NCBI GenBank assembly: GCA_002395085.1
Contig: DGVV01000184.1
Location: forward strand, 1 to 15,229
From: Ruminococcus sp. UBA4275
Lineage (GTDB): Bacteria; Bacillota; Clostridia; Oscillospirales; Ruminococcaceae
DNA: 15,229 nt
Reading direction: 5' to 3'
A program made the translations under genes and the position numbers. The notes beneath the pieces are model-generated. The model worked only from the letters and a program-made list of their open reading frames with translations, was not told the DNA's origin and did not search any database. Shown piece after piece: positions 13,989-15,229 of this stretch (its first letter is position 1; the number at the start of each line of letters is the position of its first letter).

Positions 13989-14302
13989 AGTGATTTCTCC
14001 CTTTTGAATCATTTCGTTTTTCAGTTTGTTTTTTCATGATTTGATACGATCGTATTGGGCTTCGTTCTTTGCCCTTCACCTATAAAGACAGCAGGTCAGC
14101 GGGTTGCGTCACACTTTTTCTGAAAAATTTTCCGATTTTTTTGAAATTTTGCGGAATCATCGCAGATACGTCGTTTTCGCAAAAATATTTTCTGGTATTA
14201 TTTGAAACGCCGGCTGCCGGGAGATTGCAGCAGGCGCAGATCCAGCAAAAAATGCCGCTATACTATATTATATAATGAAACACTTCTTTCCGGCGTTTTC
14301 TA
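13989..14302. other. Intergenic control region between divergent genes
   Basis: This stretch has no gene. Next to the secreted protein gene is a leader of about 90 nt with a perfect 12-bp palindrome ATACGATCGTAT (14044-14055). Then come the candidate ECF promoter (14079-14113), an A/T-rich tract with long A and T runs (14114-14160), a GC-richer stretch, and TATACTATATTATATAAT (about 14259-14276), which contains -10-like boxes with no matching -35. The AraC promoter follows it. Confidence 0.6.
14079..14113 (-). promoter_or_regulatory. Candidate ECF-sigma promoter of the secreted protein gene
   Basis: On the minus strand a TGTGAC (14108-14113) is followed 17 bp later by TGTC in TGTCTTTATAGG (14079-14090). 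The spacing and the TGTxAC / GTC pairing resemble promoters of extracytoplasmic-function sigma factors, and an A-rich tract just upstream could act as an UP element. No comparable sigma-A promoter was found in front of this gene. The reading is an inference from pattern only. Confidence 0.4.
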
Positions 14303-14331
14303 TTGACAAACCCTGTGCAATATGGTATCAT
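14303..14331 (+). promoter_or_regulatory. Sigma-A promoter of the AraC-family gene
   Basis: TTGACA (14303-14308) is perfect consensus and TATCAT (14326-14331) is a good -10 with a 17-bp spacer. The start would be near 14338. AAAAGGAG at 14337-14344 would then lie at the very 5' end of the transcript, giving a nearly leaderless layout with only about 16 nt before the start codon. Confidence 0.8.
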
Positions 14332-14353
14332 GATGAAAAGGAGTTGATTTGCG

Positions 14354-15148
14354 ATGCGTATGGATGAAATCGGATGGCATTCGGTTCACGGTGCAGATTT
14401 CTGCAATGAACGGGTTCACGGTGCGGGAGACTTTGTCTTTCTGCTGATCAAATCGCCGTGTCAGATTTCCGTCAACGGCGAAATGCAGAAATTCCCTGCA
14501 TATACGTGGATTTTATATACACCGGAAGCCTATCAGAAATACGGCGCTGATTGTGCGGATTACTGCGATGACTGGATGCACTTTGCTCCGGATGCAGAAG
14601 AAGAAGCTTTGCTGCACAGCCTTTGCATCCCGATGAATACACCGGTCACTCTTCCGAAAGGCACGGAAATCTCCCGCCTTCTGCGCGACATCTGTCTGGA
14701 ATTCTATTCTGTCCGGCTGCACCGCACGGAAATGGTAAATCTGTATTTCAGGATGCTGCTTTTCCGGCTGCATGAACAGCTTGTCCATGTGAAGGCTGCC
14801 GCCCCCGCAGATGCTGTGCCGGAGCGCCTGCGGAAAATCAAGGAATTCATCTTCCGCAAACCGTTTGAACGCTTTACGGCTGCCCGCTTCGCAGAGGAGC
14901 TGAATCTGCCGGAAGCCGATTTTGTGCAGCAGTATCACGCCGAAAACGGCAGCACATTTGCTGACGACCTGATCCATTCGCAGATGCAGTACATCGCAGG
15001 GCAGATGCGGCTGCCTGATGCTGAACAGCGCACCGTTGAGGAAATCGCGCAGCTCTGCGGCTATGCCTCCGAAGCAGAGTTTACCGCCGTTTTTAGGCGG
15101 TTTATCGGCAAATCTCCCCAAGCCATCCGGAAGGAAAATCAGACATAA
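14354..15148 (+). CDS. AraC-family transcriptional regulator
   Basis: A 264-aa protein. The N-terminal half (about 20-80) is the cupin-like effector domain (DFVFLLIKSPCQISVNG, then ILYTPEAYQKYG, then DDWMHF). The C-terminal half (about 160-262) is the double helix-turn-helix DNA-binding domain: the second HTH is well kept (VEEIAQLCGYASEAEFTAVFRRFIGKSPQAIR), while the first (ARFAEELNLPEADFVQQYHAENG) is more divergent. The ATG at 14354 lies 9 nt after GGAG. It is transcribed away from the secreted protein gene with about 365 bp between start codons, so regulation of that gene is possible but untested. It is cytoplasmic and probably responds to a small molecule such as a sugar. Confidence 0.92.
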   Translation: MRMDEIGWHSVHGADFCNERVHGAGDFVFLLIKSPCQISVNGEMQKFPAYTWILYTPEAYQKYGADCADYCDDWMHFAPDAEEEALLHSLCIPMNTPVTLPKGTEISRLLRDICLEFYSVRLHRTEMVNLYFRMLLFRLHEQLVHVKAAAPADAVPERLRKIKEFIFRKPFERFTAARFAEELNLPEADFVQQYHAENGSTFADDLIHSQMQYIAGQMRLPDAEQRTVEEIAQLCGYASEAEFTAVFRRFIGKSPQAIRKENQT

Positions 15149-15152
15149 AATC

Positions 15153-15181
15153 ACCCGCCTGCGGCAATTTCGCAGGCGGGT
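15153..15181. terminator. Hairpin after the AraC-family gene
   Basis: ACCCGCCTGCG (15153-15163) pairs perfectly with CGCAGGCGGGT (15171-15181) around a 7-nt loop. The T-run is on the minus-strand side (GATTTTATG), so it may chiefly end a minus-strand gene lying beyond the window, while also following the AraC stop codon by a few bases. The remaining bases to 15229 show no gene; a TATAAT occurs near 15216-15221. Confidence 0.7.
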
Positions 15182-15229
15182 CAGGCTGTCGAAAAAGGTA
15201 TCGCTGCGCGATGATTATAATGGGGCGCT

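Noticed and set aside
12957..14039. 360-codon plus-strand open frame opposite the secreted protein
   Set aside because: The minus-strand product has a signal peptide, repeat stalk and anchor tail. The plus frame has no recognisable features.
14259..14276. TATACTATATTATATAAT as a main AraC promoter
   Set aside because: No -35 box lies at the right distance, while TTGACA-17-TATCAT closer to the gene is a much better match.

Overview
The window reads as chromosomal DNA of a Gram-positive gut Firmicute, most like Ruminococcus or a related Oscillospiraceae genus. The grounds are AGGAG-type ribosome sites, near-consensus sigma-A promoters with 17-bp spacers, GC content slightly above 50% by eye, a secreted protein with a Thr/Lys/Ala linker and a TGD-type wall-anchor tail, and protein families I associate with Clostridia. 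This placement comes from recognition, not from a search.

Left part (1-3630): one strong promoter drives a four-gene plus-strand operon. It encodes an ATC-hydrolase-family protein, two divergent tandem membrane paralogs that share an LPGTE motif, and a GNAT acetyltransferase fused to an aldo/keto reductase. A bidirectional terminator separates it from the next block.

Centre-left (3633-8105): a divergent regulatory locus. On the minus strand a LysR-type regulator is followed 22 bp later by a lipoprotein shaped like a class A penicillin-binding protein in which the transglycosylase and transpeptidase active-site motifs are lost. On the plus strand are a 78-aa protein, an alpha/beta hydrolase and a sugar O-acetyltransferase. 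Two back-to-back promoters flank a perfect inverted repeat that is the probable LysR operator.

Centre-right (8122-11760): minus-strand genes for a YgjV-family membrane protein, DNA polymerase IV, and a long ORF that looks like a decayed in-frame chimera of a histidine kinase and an HD-GYP protein. The 3' part of that ORF runs into non-coding, repeat-like DNA.

Right part (11831-15229): an alpha/beta-fold esterase with its own promoter, a convergent secreted and probably wall-anchored protein with two similar Ca-loop/WG modules and a repeat linker, and a divergent AraC-family regulator.

The best candidates for something undescribed are the catalytically dead PBP-like lipoprotein under probable LysR control, the GNAT-AKR fusion operon, and the kinase/HD-GYP chimera. 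No tRNA, rRNA, CRISPR array or transposase gene was seen.
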